Of a stretch of 22,938 nt of DNA, positions 10,062 through 19,562 are shown in pieces. The notes under the pieces were generated by a model. The model searched no databases and was not told the origin of the DNA. It saw only the letters and a program-made list of their open reading frames with translations. Position 1 is the stretch's first letter. Each line of letters opens with the position of its first letter. Position numbers and translations under genes: made by a program. The stretch is from Chara braunii (Eukaryota; Streptophyta; Charophyceae; Charales; Characeae): assembly GCA_003427395.1 (NCBI GenBank), contig BFEA01000109.1:2956643-2979580 (forward strand), read 5' to 3'.

Positions 10062-10295
10062 AAGCGGTCCCTCGTGGGATCGAGTACCGCTTATGACACT
10101 CAAGTGTCAAACTCGAAGTATCGTGAAGGTTTACCCCTTCACGATATTGGCTGTGCGGCCTCCACGGCACCTCCGACCTTTAGGTTGAGTGTTGCGGTGG
10201 GCAGGGCAAATAGACTCTGCGGGGAGGGTGATCCCTTCCATGCAGAGTCTTGGACCTAGGATGTCCTGGATAAGGACTTTGAATCCAGGCCCAAG
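10062..10295. other. Chain of hairpins in unit B
   Basis: In order: AAGCGGT (10062-10068) with ACCGCTT (10086-10092), enclosing CTCG/CGAG; TGACACT-CA-AGTGTCA (10094-10109); TATCGTGAAGG (10119-10129) with CCTTCACGATA (10136-10146), 11 perfect pairs and a 6-base loop; AGACTCTGC (10212-10220) with GCAGAGTCT (10242-10250), 9 perfect pairs; CCTGGAT (10265-10271) with ATCCAGG (10283-10289), inside CTTGG (10249-10253) and CCAAG (10291-10295). Five hairpins in 235 bp, all stronger than chance would give, argue for a selected or actively maintained structure. Confidence 0.7.
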
Positions 10296-11049
10296 ACCAA
10301 CGTCCGAATGAGAAATCTTTTAAAAAACAAACAATCAGTAAAATGAAAAAAATCTTTTTTTTTCTCAACCTTGACCCCAATTTAAAACTTAAGCGTGGGC
10401 CCCTAAGGCCTCGCGAACACCCAAACATAGTTATGTACATGTACATATGTAAAAAGGGAAATAAGTATGTGACGATCACTTTTCTCCACATCCATATATA
10501 TATAAGTGATCGCAAATAGATAAATCCCAAGTTCGAACCACAGAACATACTTGCAATCACATCAAAGAGTCAACCAAAAGTCCACACACTACACGGAGTC
10601 AACTTCAACCATTCTCTATGCTCATACCCTTCGCTTTAAACATACAGGTCCCAACGTTTGTTCAACCTTCCATAATCAAATACTCAGTACCTTTGTTAAA
10701 TGACCATTCAATAAAAGTCTGGGCGAAAACCTTAATAAAACAACAGAAGCCACCAGGGCTAAAACCTTTTAGGTTGAGTATTGAGAATGAATTGGAGTTG
10801 AGTCGTCGACTGACGAATCGGCAACCGATCTGTTATCAGTGATAACAGAAGATGATTTTCGTGAGATCGCGCTGATTCTATTTCAGATCCTAAATCAAAT
10901 GATAAAAAAGACTTGTAACACAAAACAAACCAATGCCCAAGTTAAACTTATAAGTGCATGAGGAATAAAGCTTGATAACATATTCTCACCCAAGGTCCTC
11001 TTACAAGCTAAGCCTAGACCTACCTTTAAGTCAGTATCCAACGCAAGGT

Positions 11050-11760
11050 AGACCTACGGCAGCATTTCCCCTATTCAGGGTGGATTGTCAAAATTGCCAC
11101 CTGTCAAAATATAATCTAACTCCTTTAAACTAAAAAAATTTCGGTAGCGCTTCCCGCAGGAAAAATGTCTTCTCGGAATTTATACTAGCCCGAATATGAA
11201 AACATGAATAATCTCTAACTCTGGAAAGTCAAATTTTGTCTAACTCCCTTAATTAGTGAAAATTTGGGCAGCACTCCCTTCAAAAAATGAGACTTCCCAG
11301 ATTTATACTAAGTCCGATTTGAACTCAAAAGGCAAACATGAATTCAACTAAGACAGAATTTAATTAACTCCTCAAATTTGTAAAAATTTCGGTAACACTC
11401 CCTTTAGAAAAGTGTTAATCCAAGATTTATACAAAGTTAAGTTCAGAATCTAAAGTGACTTTAACTTCTCAAGATCCAATTTTGTCTAACTCCTTGAATT
11501 AACAAAAATTTGGGCAACACTTCTTTTAGAAAATGAGACTTCCCAGATTCCTACTAAGCCATACATAAAATTTAGACAAGTTGGACTTTGAAAATTTAAA
11601 ATTTAACTAACTCCTTGGATTTGCAGAAATTTCAGCAGCGCTTCCCATATAAAAAGTAGCTTACTAAGATTTATACAAAGCCAAGTATAAAAAATGATCT
11701 GAGAAAATGCAAGAATTGACCTAAGTAAAAAAAATTCGCTTAGAAAACGTAGAAATTGAA
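11050..11760. repeat. Degenerate about 130-bp repeats with TTTCGGYARCRCTTCCC motif (unit B)
   Basis: These are the counterpart of the repeats at 4490-5200, in the same order. A clear hairpin copy has CAAATTTT (11230-11237) paired with AAAATTTG (11259-11266) around gtctaactcccttaattagtg. Other copies have weaker complementarity. A leading variant, ggcagcatttcccctattcaggg, lies at about 11057, matching ggcagcatctcccttatacaggg at about 4479. Confidence 0.6.
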
Positions 11761-11972
11761 ACGAACTCTTATAGCTCTAGCACGTGGCGAGCAACTAAAG
11801 CAACTACCTATCAAACTGGATCTCAAAGTAAGTAGCAATCTCACTCAGCCACATGCAAGACCAAACCACAAGGAGTAAATACTCTCACCATCCCCAAGTC
11901 AAAATCCTCATAGATAATTCATGAATCTTTCAGATGATTTAACCTTTATACCCAACTTACACATGACATGGT

Positions 11973-12726
11973 GCTAGACCATTCAACTTAGAAACAATGT
12001 CTAGCCTGCCTTTAGGATATACACAAACAAGTTGCACAACTATTTTTCTCTCTTTTGGGTATATAACTAGACCATCCAACTTAGAAACAATGCTTAGTCG
12101 CCCTGAACTGTTTAATATACAAAATTTAATAATTTTCTGACTTTGTTCTCAAAAGAAATGAAAATATGGGCAGGGGACTGAGCCATTCAGCTTCGAAACA
12201 ATGCTCAGCTTGCTCAGATTGCTTCCAATTATACTTAGTACTTTCCTTTCTCTTCCTAATGATATGGCTTAGTGTTGGACCATTCAGCTTAAAAATAATG
12301 TCCAACTGCCGGTTCACATGCAAATACAGATGAAGTATTTCATTGTTATACTCAATTTATACTTATGTGTGTGATTTTCAGGGTAAACCATTCAGCTTAA
12401 AAACAATGTTTCGCCTTAGACTAGAAATCCTCCCTAAAAAATAAAACAAAAGACTGAACCATTCAGCTTATAAACAATGTTCAGCCTATCCTCAATCCAT
12501 TCAAAGCATGAAGTTGGATTTTTTAGTCCAACTTCATTCAGAAACACCAAAAGAAACCGACAGACCAAGCCATTCACTTAGAAACAATGCTTGGTCCAGA
12601 GATCAGTCAGGCGAACCCTCAAAAATAAACACAGCAATCATGTCATTCAACTTAGAAACAATGTCTGGTCCTTCAGAAAACAGTCAAATAAACGTAGCCC
12701 TGCGCCATTCAGCTTAGAAACAATGC
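11973..12726. repeat. Array of about 9 mini-hairpins with conserved CATTCARCTTAGAAACAA loop (unit B)
   Basis: The counterpart of the 5386-6167 array, with loops ending AATG rather than AAAG. Perfect arm pairs are GCTAGAC (11973-11979) with GTCTAGC (11999-12005), CTGAGC (12178-12183) with GCTCAG (12203-12208), GTTGGAC (12274-12280) with GTCCAAC (12300-12306), CTGAAC (12454-12459) with GTTCAG (12479-12484), and GACCAAGC (12563-12570) with GCTTGGTC (12589-12596). The copies at about 12071, 12390 and 12703 pair imperfectly and the one at about 12642 is broken. The pairing persists although the arm sequences are quite different between copies. Confidence 0.85.
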
Positions 12727-12839
12727 CCAGTCCTTGGTTGACCCTATCAAACGCATGCACACTGCCTTCCTCCCACCTTTCCCCAAGTTCATCCCTTAGT
12801 CTGCTTTCAGTCAAAAATAAGGAAGAAACTTAAACTTAT

Positions 12840-14340
12840 CACACACATTCCTTCCATTCAGTCTGATTAGATCCTGAAAGAAAACAAAAAATCATAGGGG
12901 AAAACATGCATATAATCAGTCAAATTAAGAGGAAATAATCAAACAGGGGGTATAATGGGATCATACAGACAGAAAGAGATATACCTGATGGTTCCTTGCC
13001 TCCATAACTCCTCCTGAGTTCCGGCAGACCTCCTGCAATCGGTGGAAAGACTCCCCACAGAGTCTTGCTGTGGTCCTACGCGTTGCAATCCCGCCTGCCG
13101 CCTTCCTTTCGTAACTAGGATTAGACTTAGATTAAAAAGGGCAGAATGAGGAACATTAAGTCTCTCATATCTAAGGGAGGTGCACTCATACTCGTGTGAG
13201 AGGGCCTTGATCCCTTGATGCGCATAAGGGCCCCGCAATTGTGGCCAAAATATGCAGCATCTTGGTCAATTGGAGTCAAACTGCTAACCGATGACTCCTC
13301 GACGACTCTCCGGCTTGCAGTAATCACCCGTATATAGAATCCAGTTACTCCTTCATGTCGTTGTCAACCGCTCTTCAACAAAATCGGCCAAGTACTGTAG
13401 TAGCCAAAGCATAGGCAGAGGAGAATGCAGTTAGTTGTTTATGCCTACTTGGCCGCAAAAATACTTCAGTCGCTTGCACTTAGCATCACCGACATACTAG
13501 CTACTGCTCCCGCCACACAGGTCAAGACAACAGGCTCACGGACTGAGTTAGCAGCAGCCTAACTAGGAGTAGTCAAAGGAATGATTTATACAACCTATAA
13601 AACAAGGCTAGCTATGAGCAGAAATTGCAGACAAATGCAGCAGTCCACACCCGCTTCTTAGGGCAGCAAGAAGTACCAGAGTGACTAGGCAACTCCTTAT
13701 AGTAACCTTGCGCTAAAATCATATGACTTTACACCGCTTTTGATACTGTGGCTCGACTATCAGCCCTATTTATACCCTGTTCATTATCTCGGCCCGCACA
13801 AGCACATACCCAAGGTAAGGACGCAAATTCCACTAAAAGTGGAAAGGTACATGACCAACGTACCCGGCTAGCGCACGGTCTAATACCATGGCTTTAACTT
13901 TCCGACTCCTTTTAAGGTCACCCGCTCCTCCTTGATTCACCTAACCTGTGATAGCGGTTGGGTCTGCTGCTGCTCTCAGTCTGGGAGAGCGGGCCCAACG
14001 AGTCGGGCATAATCATACTGAAGGACGGTCGCGCAATAACCAAGATGCAGAGGTTGATCACGAGTGAAAGGAGTAACCATGACCTTTGTCCTCCCCTTGC
14101 TTATGTGTGAAAACGAGGGTGTACCTTTTGCAGAAACGTAAAGAGATACACTGTCGGAACAGAAACACTCGTTGCCCGCCGGCCGCAGCCCTCATAGAAG
14201 CGACAAGCAAAAACGAATGAATCTTCCGCTAGAATGTGGAAGTATTCATTTGTCCTTTGAGAAGCTGTTTCTGCTTCCCTTCCTATGGGGAGCGGGTAAC
14301 ACTGATACAACTAAACTACGAACTCTACTCTAAATCTAGC
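12840..14340. repeat. GC-richer module of unit B with long inverted repeats
   Basis: No gene is supported. This aligns with 6280-7500 at its ends, but the middle (about 13340-14100) is diverged. It contains several strong inverted repeats: AAGACTC (13047-13053) with GAGTCTT (13060-13066); CGGCCAAGTA (13385-13394) with TACTTGGCCG (13446-13455); TTCCACT (13828-13834) with AGTGGAA (13838-13844); and GTTGGG (13957-13962) with CCCAAC (13994-13999) enclosing GCTCTC (13972-13977) with GAGAGC (13985-13990). Their density fits the hairpin-rich nature of the whole unit. Confidence 0.55.
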
Positions 14341-14790
14341 TTCTCCTTCTAACTCACAGGTATCATAACCCCCAATTTCAAGTTTTACCTCGCCCGATTT
14401 CGTTAAGGAACGGGCGAGCTACGATCTTCTCGTTTCTTCCATAGCTCTGTTCATGCTACCTCCACGCATCTTTTTTCTCTCTTACCTCACTCGCTACCTA
14501 CATTTAGTCAAAACCGACACCACGATCGAGCTCGCCCGGGGTTAAAACCCCCAAAATGCCCCCTCCCTCGTTCGATTCGGTGGTGAATCGAGTGACCTAC
14601 TTCTCTTCCTCCTTGTTTCTTCCATAGCTCCGCGCAGACTCTCTCTGCACTAACTTTTCTTTTACTAACTCCCAATCTACTAACTTAGCACTCAAACTAA
14701 CATCAAAAACGAAATCGTCCGACTCTAGAACCCCAAATTCGCATCTCGGTTCGCTCGATTCTGCTAAGAATCGAGTAAGCTATACTATTT
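14340..14790. repeat. Tripled pyrimidine-rich module with covarying hairpin (unit B)
   Basis: Three tandem copies about 180 bp apart each begin with a hairpin and continue with cttctcgtttcttccatagctc or a variant and a CT-rich stretch. The hairpins are CTCGCCCG (14389-14396) with CGGGCGAG (14411-14418); TCGATTC (14572-14578) with GAATCGA (14585-14591); and CTCGATTC (14754-14761) with GAATCGAG (14768-14775). Arm bases differ in paired fashion between copies. A ggggttaaaacccc palindrome lies between the first two. Unit A has a single, weaker version at about 7880. Confidence 0.7.
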
Positions 14791-16657
14791 TTCATCCCAC
14801 TGTACTCCGCTCGTCTTTCTGCCATCACCGACCTCTCCCTCCTCGCTTCGCATGTACCTATCACAGCTTCCTGTCCTGGTTCATTCCCTTCTTTCGCCGC
14901 CTCCTTCGCTTCTCGTCACTCCTTCCTGATCCTCAGAGGCCCTTTCCTACCCTATCCTCTCATCTTTCTGACGCCAACCCGCCTCGCATTCTCCAACGTT
15001 GGTGCCAACTGAATAGCGCACCGTAACTTGATAGCGCAATATGCCATGGAGCCCGCATACAGGAAACGAGAATCATCAGAATAGAAAAAAAGAAACACGA
15101 CATCGTCCCCGAGCGGGGGTCAGGTTAACCCTCTCAGTACCGTTCCGCTTTTTAACGGGTGTCCGAAAAACACTCTGCAGCCGCGCAACACGGATTGCTC
15201 GAAACCAAATCCACGACCGGTTCCGTTAGCTGGCCAGGCCGCTTCGACATAAACACCGGTTCCTAAACCCACGCCCCACACCACAGCGCCTCATGTCTAC
15301 TACATCTCGCACGATCTTCCACCTCCTTGAGCCCCCGTCGGGCAAGCTCCCTCGCTGGTTACCGATCGTGAACTCAAGGGCGCAGCCTGCTGTGAAGCCC
15401 AAGCGTGGGACCAGGTAGCCCTAGTGCAGATCTCGATGGTAGTGGCAACTATTCAATTAAGAACCTTTGAAGACCGAAGTGGAAAAGGGCTCCGTGTGGC
15501 TGGCCCTTGCAGTCCGCGTCCTTCCCCTGCAGCATGTACCGTTGTGGGCCTCTCGACAGTGTCCTGGGCCATCTGTGCCCGGGCACAACCTCCGTCTGTC
15601 AGGTCCCCACGGGCATGCCCACACTCAAGCCTCTCACAGCAGACCACGGGTGGCCGCCAGTTCTCTCGTAGCGACCCCCGCCACCCTCGGGCCGCGTCCC
15701 CGCGGGCCTGCTCAGAACATTCTCGAATCCCCTTCCACTTTAGGGTATCGACGCCTTTCAATTCACTTATACCTTTTAGGCTAACGACGCTCTCCAAATG
15801 GGAAGTGGGGAAAGCTACGACCACAGACCCCATGCACATTAACCTCCTCGGTCCAAGTTTTCATGACGGCAAGGTCAAAATTTTTCGTTGGCGTTGCGAG
15901 AACACATGAACCCGTAGGTCAGACAAAAGAAACGTCTGCTCGAGGTCCTCGACCGTCGTGACGGTCTCCAAATCCAGCGTTGCATCGGAGTCGAGTAACG
16001 CCGAAGCAAAATAATAATAATACAACAATAAATAATAAAAATATTTAGAAACTTTTAATCGTCAGAATACGACGAACGAAGGAAAGAAACCGCTAGTACC
16101 GTTCTGACGCCGCCATCAGCAAAAACCAACGGGGTTAGCCTCGTCGGGCCCTCAACTCCTCGATCCCTTCGTGCTACTCTGGTATTCCCTCGTCTTCGTC
16201 GCTCGGTCTTGATCCCTGAATCTCTTAGACGAAAATCATACTCTGTAACCAATACTAGTGCTTGGCCCAAGGTTGGGTGTAGTTTTGACGGACGCCTAAA
16301 TAGGCCGATACTGCGCGACTTGCAGATGTACAGAAACGTTTCAAAATCACATTGTTGTCGATGCTGTCCTCCACACATACACACAAGTCTCAGGCAAGCA
16401 TACAAATCAAGAGATAGAATCTTTTCACTCCTAGTTTAATCAAAAATAAAAATTTGGTTGGGAAACAGCGTCGGCCTCACCATAAAAAAAAAAAAAAAAA
16501 AAAGATTACTCGCGCCTTAAGTCCACGCGCCCACACACTCTCTAATTTAGTTAACCATTTAGTCGACGTTAGCCACACACACAGCCTCGCCCCGCGCGGC
16601 ATACTTAATTTCTAAATCAAAATCATTTTCTCTCGCTTGGAAAAAAAAACAGGGCGG
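14791..16657. other. Unit B-specific stretch, no supported gene
   Basis: It begins CT-rich, then turns into mixed and GC-rich sequence (most GC-rich at about 15480-15720) with no counterpart in unit A. The longest plus-strand open frame, 15424-15909 (161 codons), and an overlapping minus-strand frame (128 codons) show no recognisable domain and have opposite-strand shadows of similar length, so neither is called. A short inverted repeat, GACCGTC-gt-GACGGTC, lies at about 15947-15962, and an A-run at about 16483-16503. It could be captured genomic sequence or an insertion. Homology with unit A resumes at about 16510. Confidence 0.4.
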
Positions 16658-16675
16658 ATACCATTGTAAGGGTAT
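16658..16675. repeat. Palindrome ATACCaTT-gt-AAgGGTAT (unit B)
   Basis: The counterpart of 8470-8487, with seven of eight pairs kept. It is followed by the conserved tattcgcacccacaacg and then by the GAG-rich tract. Confidence 0.6.
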
Positions 16676-16689
16676 TCGCACCCACAACG

Positions 16690-16836
16690 AGGTGAGAAAG
16701 GATAACGAGGACGACGAGGAGAAGGAGGAGGAGGTGGAGGAGAAGAAAAACACATACGCAGAGCAAGAATAGAACAAGGAGGAGGAAAACGAGAAAGAGA
16801 TAGGAGGAGGAGGAGGAGGAGGAGAAAGACGAGGAA
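16690..16836. repeat. GAG-rich purine tract, 3' end of unit B
   Basis: Runs of GAGGAG and GGAGGA, including an almost perfect (GGA)n at about 16802-16823, matching the longer tract of unit A at 8520-9177. The minus-strand frames over it are Ser/Leu/Phe-rich low-complexity artefacts. Confidence 0.8.
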
Positions 16837-17259
16837 AGCAACAACAACAGCATCAGCAAGCGCATAAGGTTTTATGCTGTGATTGTAGCCAGAATCGCAA
16901 TCCAATACATTCACATCCAAATTGTTCGACACATTCATGCTCAATTTTTTCAACTCACGACAGGAATATAAGAATGCATCGTATGATCTCCTTTAAGCAA
17001 TCAATTAAGCATCTGTTCTTGAGCTTCAATTTTTTAATATGCCCCTGAAAGCAACAACAACAGTATCAACAAACGCATAAGGTTTTATGTTGTGATTGTA
17101 GTCAGAATCGCAATCCAATACATTCACATCCAAATTTTTCGACATACTCATGCCCAAATGTTTGAACTCACAGCAGGAATATCATAATGCATCGGTCGAT
17201 CTCCTTTAAACAATTAGTCAAGCATCTGTTCTTGAGCTTCAATTTTTATATGCCCCGAA
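16837..17259. repeat. 213/210-bp tandem duplication of the unit tail
   Basis: Copy 1 (16837-17049) and copy 2 (17050-17259) both start agcaacaacaacag and end tgagcttcaattttt...atatgcccc, with clear identity throughout. The first about 130 bp also match 9178-9310 at the end of unit A. Only the last unit in the array has the second copy. Confidence 0.9.
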
Positions 17260-17289
17260 ATTTTGATTTATTTGCCACATGCACATCTT

Positions 17290-17960
17290 CTGACCATAAT
17301 GAAGCTATAAGTGAAAGTCATTAGACATATTATTAAAAGTTAATGGTTTTAAGTGAAAACCATACGAAATGACATTTTTCCTAAAGTGAACGAACATGCC
17401 CTACGTGAAGGCCTAACTACAAATGCCCCTAAGCGAAGGTCTAAGTACAAAGCCAAAGTGGAAAACCATATGTAATGTCAAATGGCCTTAAGTGAAGGTC
17501 ATATCAAATGAATACTTATTCTATATAAGATGTTATGTGAAACTAAATTAAACGCCCTAAGTAAAAACCATTATAAATGACGACTCTGAAAATTCACACA
17601 TCGTGATTTAAAATGGCCTCAAATAAAGATCATATCAAATGACACCTTCATGAATATAAATGTCATGTGAAACTATTCATTTCAAAGACTCTAAGTGAAA
17701 GTCGCCAGACATATTATCAAAAGTTAATGACTCGAGGTGAAAGTCATACGTAATAACATTTTTTCTAAAGTCCACGAACAAACCCTAAGTGAAGGTCTGA
17801 CTACAAATGACCCTAAGCGAAAACCTAACTACGAATATCATTTGAAACAATGAATATAACCCTAAGTGAAAGTCATAATCAATCAAAGTCATAAGTAAAA
17901 GTTAATTTTATTGAAAAATAATAATAATTAGTGAAGGTAATAATTAATCATAAGCCATAA
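17290..17960. repeat. Array of mini-hairpins with AAGTG loop
   Basis: Degenerate units of the form arm-AAGTG-arm recur every 25-60 bp. Clear cases are ATGGTTTT (17343-17350) with AAAACCAT (17356-17363), perfect; ATGGCCTT (17482-17489) with AAGGTCAT (17495-17502), one G-T pair; and ATGACT (17727-17732) with AGTCAT (17742-17747), perfect. Others (GCC/GGC at about 17398, GACT/AGTC at about 17687) are shorter. Arms differ among copies while the loop stays. A higher-order repeat is present: 17295-17450 resembles 17689-17840, about 394 bp apart. Confidence 0.75.
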
Positions 17961-17988
17961 GTAGAATTTAGTTTTATTGACAAAATTA

Positions 17989-18260
17989 CTAGGCTACCAG
18001 AGTGGCCCGGGGTCACTTGCCCGGCTGGGCAAAAAACAATTAAAAAAAAAATAATAATTTATATTTTATTTTTTTTTCTAAATTTGGTGCAGAATTTCGA
18101 TGTCACCCTGAGGCAAAAGTTGTTCAGTTCATTTTTCTGCATAACATAGTTTGTTTCGTATTTTTTTGNTTTTTTTTTTTTTTTTTTTTTTTGTTGTGAC
18201 CTTCCCTGATCCTTGCACGGGCTGGCCACCGGGACCCGGGTGGCCCGGCTGATAGCCTAG
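17989..18260. mobile_element. hAT-type MITE, copy 1 (272 bp)
   Basis: Termini are CTAGGCTACCAG and its inverse CTGATAGCCTAG, flanked by an exact 8-bp direct repeat, CAAAATTA, at 17981-17988 and 18261-18268. Subterminal parts are GC-rich (gtggcccgg, cccgggtggcccgg) around an AT-rich core with a conserved block, gatgtcaccctgaggcaaaa, at about 18098. A long T-run holds the window's only ambiguous base (18169). No transposase. The 8-bp duplication places it with hAT elements by general rule. It sits at the end of the AAGTG hairpin array. Confidence 0.85.
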
Positions 18261-19562
18261 CAAAATTATAATTAAAAAATTATTCATGTCATAACCTATA
18301 GAAATTACTATCAAAATGTTATAAGAAATGACACATGTTACATATTTAGATAACACATATCCACTAACAAATTAATGTCGAACAATTTCTGTTTTGTTTT
18401 GATGTGTTGCAGATCATTGTTTAATTGTTTATTAAAAGTAAAATTTTATAATTTCTGACGAAATGGCTACAAATTAGCAGTTGACATCAATGAACAACGA
18501 TTTGTAACAATCATATTTTCATCATAAATCAAATATCAAGCTACATGATACGACGACTCAAAAAAATGATTGAGAAACATTCTCAATTAAGTTTTGTATA
18601 AAAAATTGAATTACAATCGACGTTTTATATTAAATAATGAAAATAAATTTATTAATAGATGAATCATTAAAATCTTTTTTAGAGGCAGTAATTGGAAAAA
18701 TATATATATATATATATAAAATTGATTTCAATAGATAGTAAATGACATCAATATGAAAGACTATAGAGAAAATAGTCATCATTAAATTATTAGTTCCTTT
18801 TATAATTTTTTTATTTTTTTGTAATTTCTTTCTCACTTTTACAATGACAACATTCTTAAGATACTATCATTCAATTGTCTACCGCCAACTAATTCTCAAT
18901 ACTTGTATGAAAGTTATGAATTTAGAATTAAGTTTGTATTTCAATAGTTTGAATGTACCAACTAAGTTAAGCCCATTAGTCTCTATCATTTATTATTATT
19001 ATTATTTCTTTATCTCCCTCGCTTTCTCTCTCTGTATATCTCTCTCTGTCTCTCTCTCTCCATTTTTTTTTTTAATCTTGTTTTCTCTCTTTTTTATGAT
19101 TGACGTTGTTTACACATTAAATCCATTTTCATAGTAACTCCTCTTCGCTAAATGTCAATTGTTTATCCCACATATCTCATAAATGCAACATTTCTCGTAT
19201 TGGAACTCCACTTATCCTTGATGCATAAAACTCTTGTAAATCTAGAATATATAATCTATTAATATATAAATCTTTAAAATTTTTCCTAAATGCAATAAAA
19301 ATAATAGTAAAACGAAAAACGAAATAACAATATTGATTTCTACAATTAGCAAATGACAACAACATCAAAGACTATATACGAAGTCGTCATGAAATTATGT
19401 TATTTTTATACTTTTTGTTTTTTTGCAATTGTCTTCTAACTTTTACAACGTCAATCTCTCTCTCTGTCTCTTATAAACATCATATTTTGAAATATCTTTG
19501 TACTTGTTTTTTATTAAAAATTTAAATAATAATTTCAAGTTATAGTGAAAAAACAATTTTCA
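18261..19562. repeat. AT-rich region with a 200-bp direct duplication
   Basis: No gene is supported. Bases 18650-18850 and 19257-19454 are diverged direct repeats about 607 bp apart, sharing tattaata...aaatctttaaaat, attgatttc, aaatgaca-caa, aaagactata, gtcatnaaatta and acttttacaa. A less certain third resemblance lies at about 18470-18530. Between them are a (TA)n run (about 18700), TTATTA repeats and short CT-rich patches (19021-19062, 19455-19470). Confidence 0.6.

Larger units (their letters stand above)
9428..16980. repeat. Unit B: about 7.5 kb non-coding tandem unit
   Basis: This is the second head-to-tail copy of the unit, with the same module order as unit A. It differs by lacking the 361-bp hAT-like insertion, by carrying an (AC)n expansion at 9811-9863, a tripled pyrimidine module at about 14340-14790, and about 1.5 kb (15000-16510) with no counterpart in unit A. 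A third copy of the unit start was looked for after 16980 and not found, so the array appears to end here. With only two copies it cannot be decided whether the similarity at the start of each unit represents long terminal repeats. Confidence 0.75.

Noticed and set aside
10525-10545. tRNA T-arm (agttcgaaccac)
   Set aside because: No acceptor stem, D-arm or anticodon arm fits around it, and the matching unit A sequence has lost the motif.
15424-15909. Plus-strand open frame of 161 codons
   Set aside because: No recognisable domain, no start context, and an opposite-strand open frame of similar length overlaps it. GC-rich sequence lowers stop frequency.
2225-16980. rDNA tandem array with intergenic spacer
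   Set aside because: The 7.3-kb spacing and hairpin chains suggested it, but no 18S, 5.8S, 28S or 5S sequence is present.
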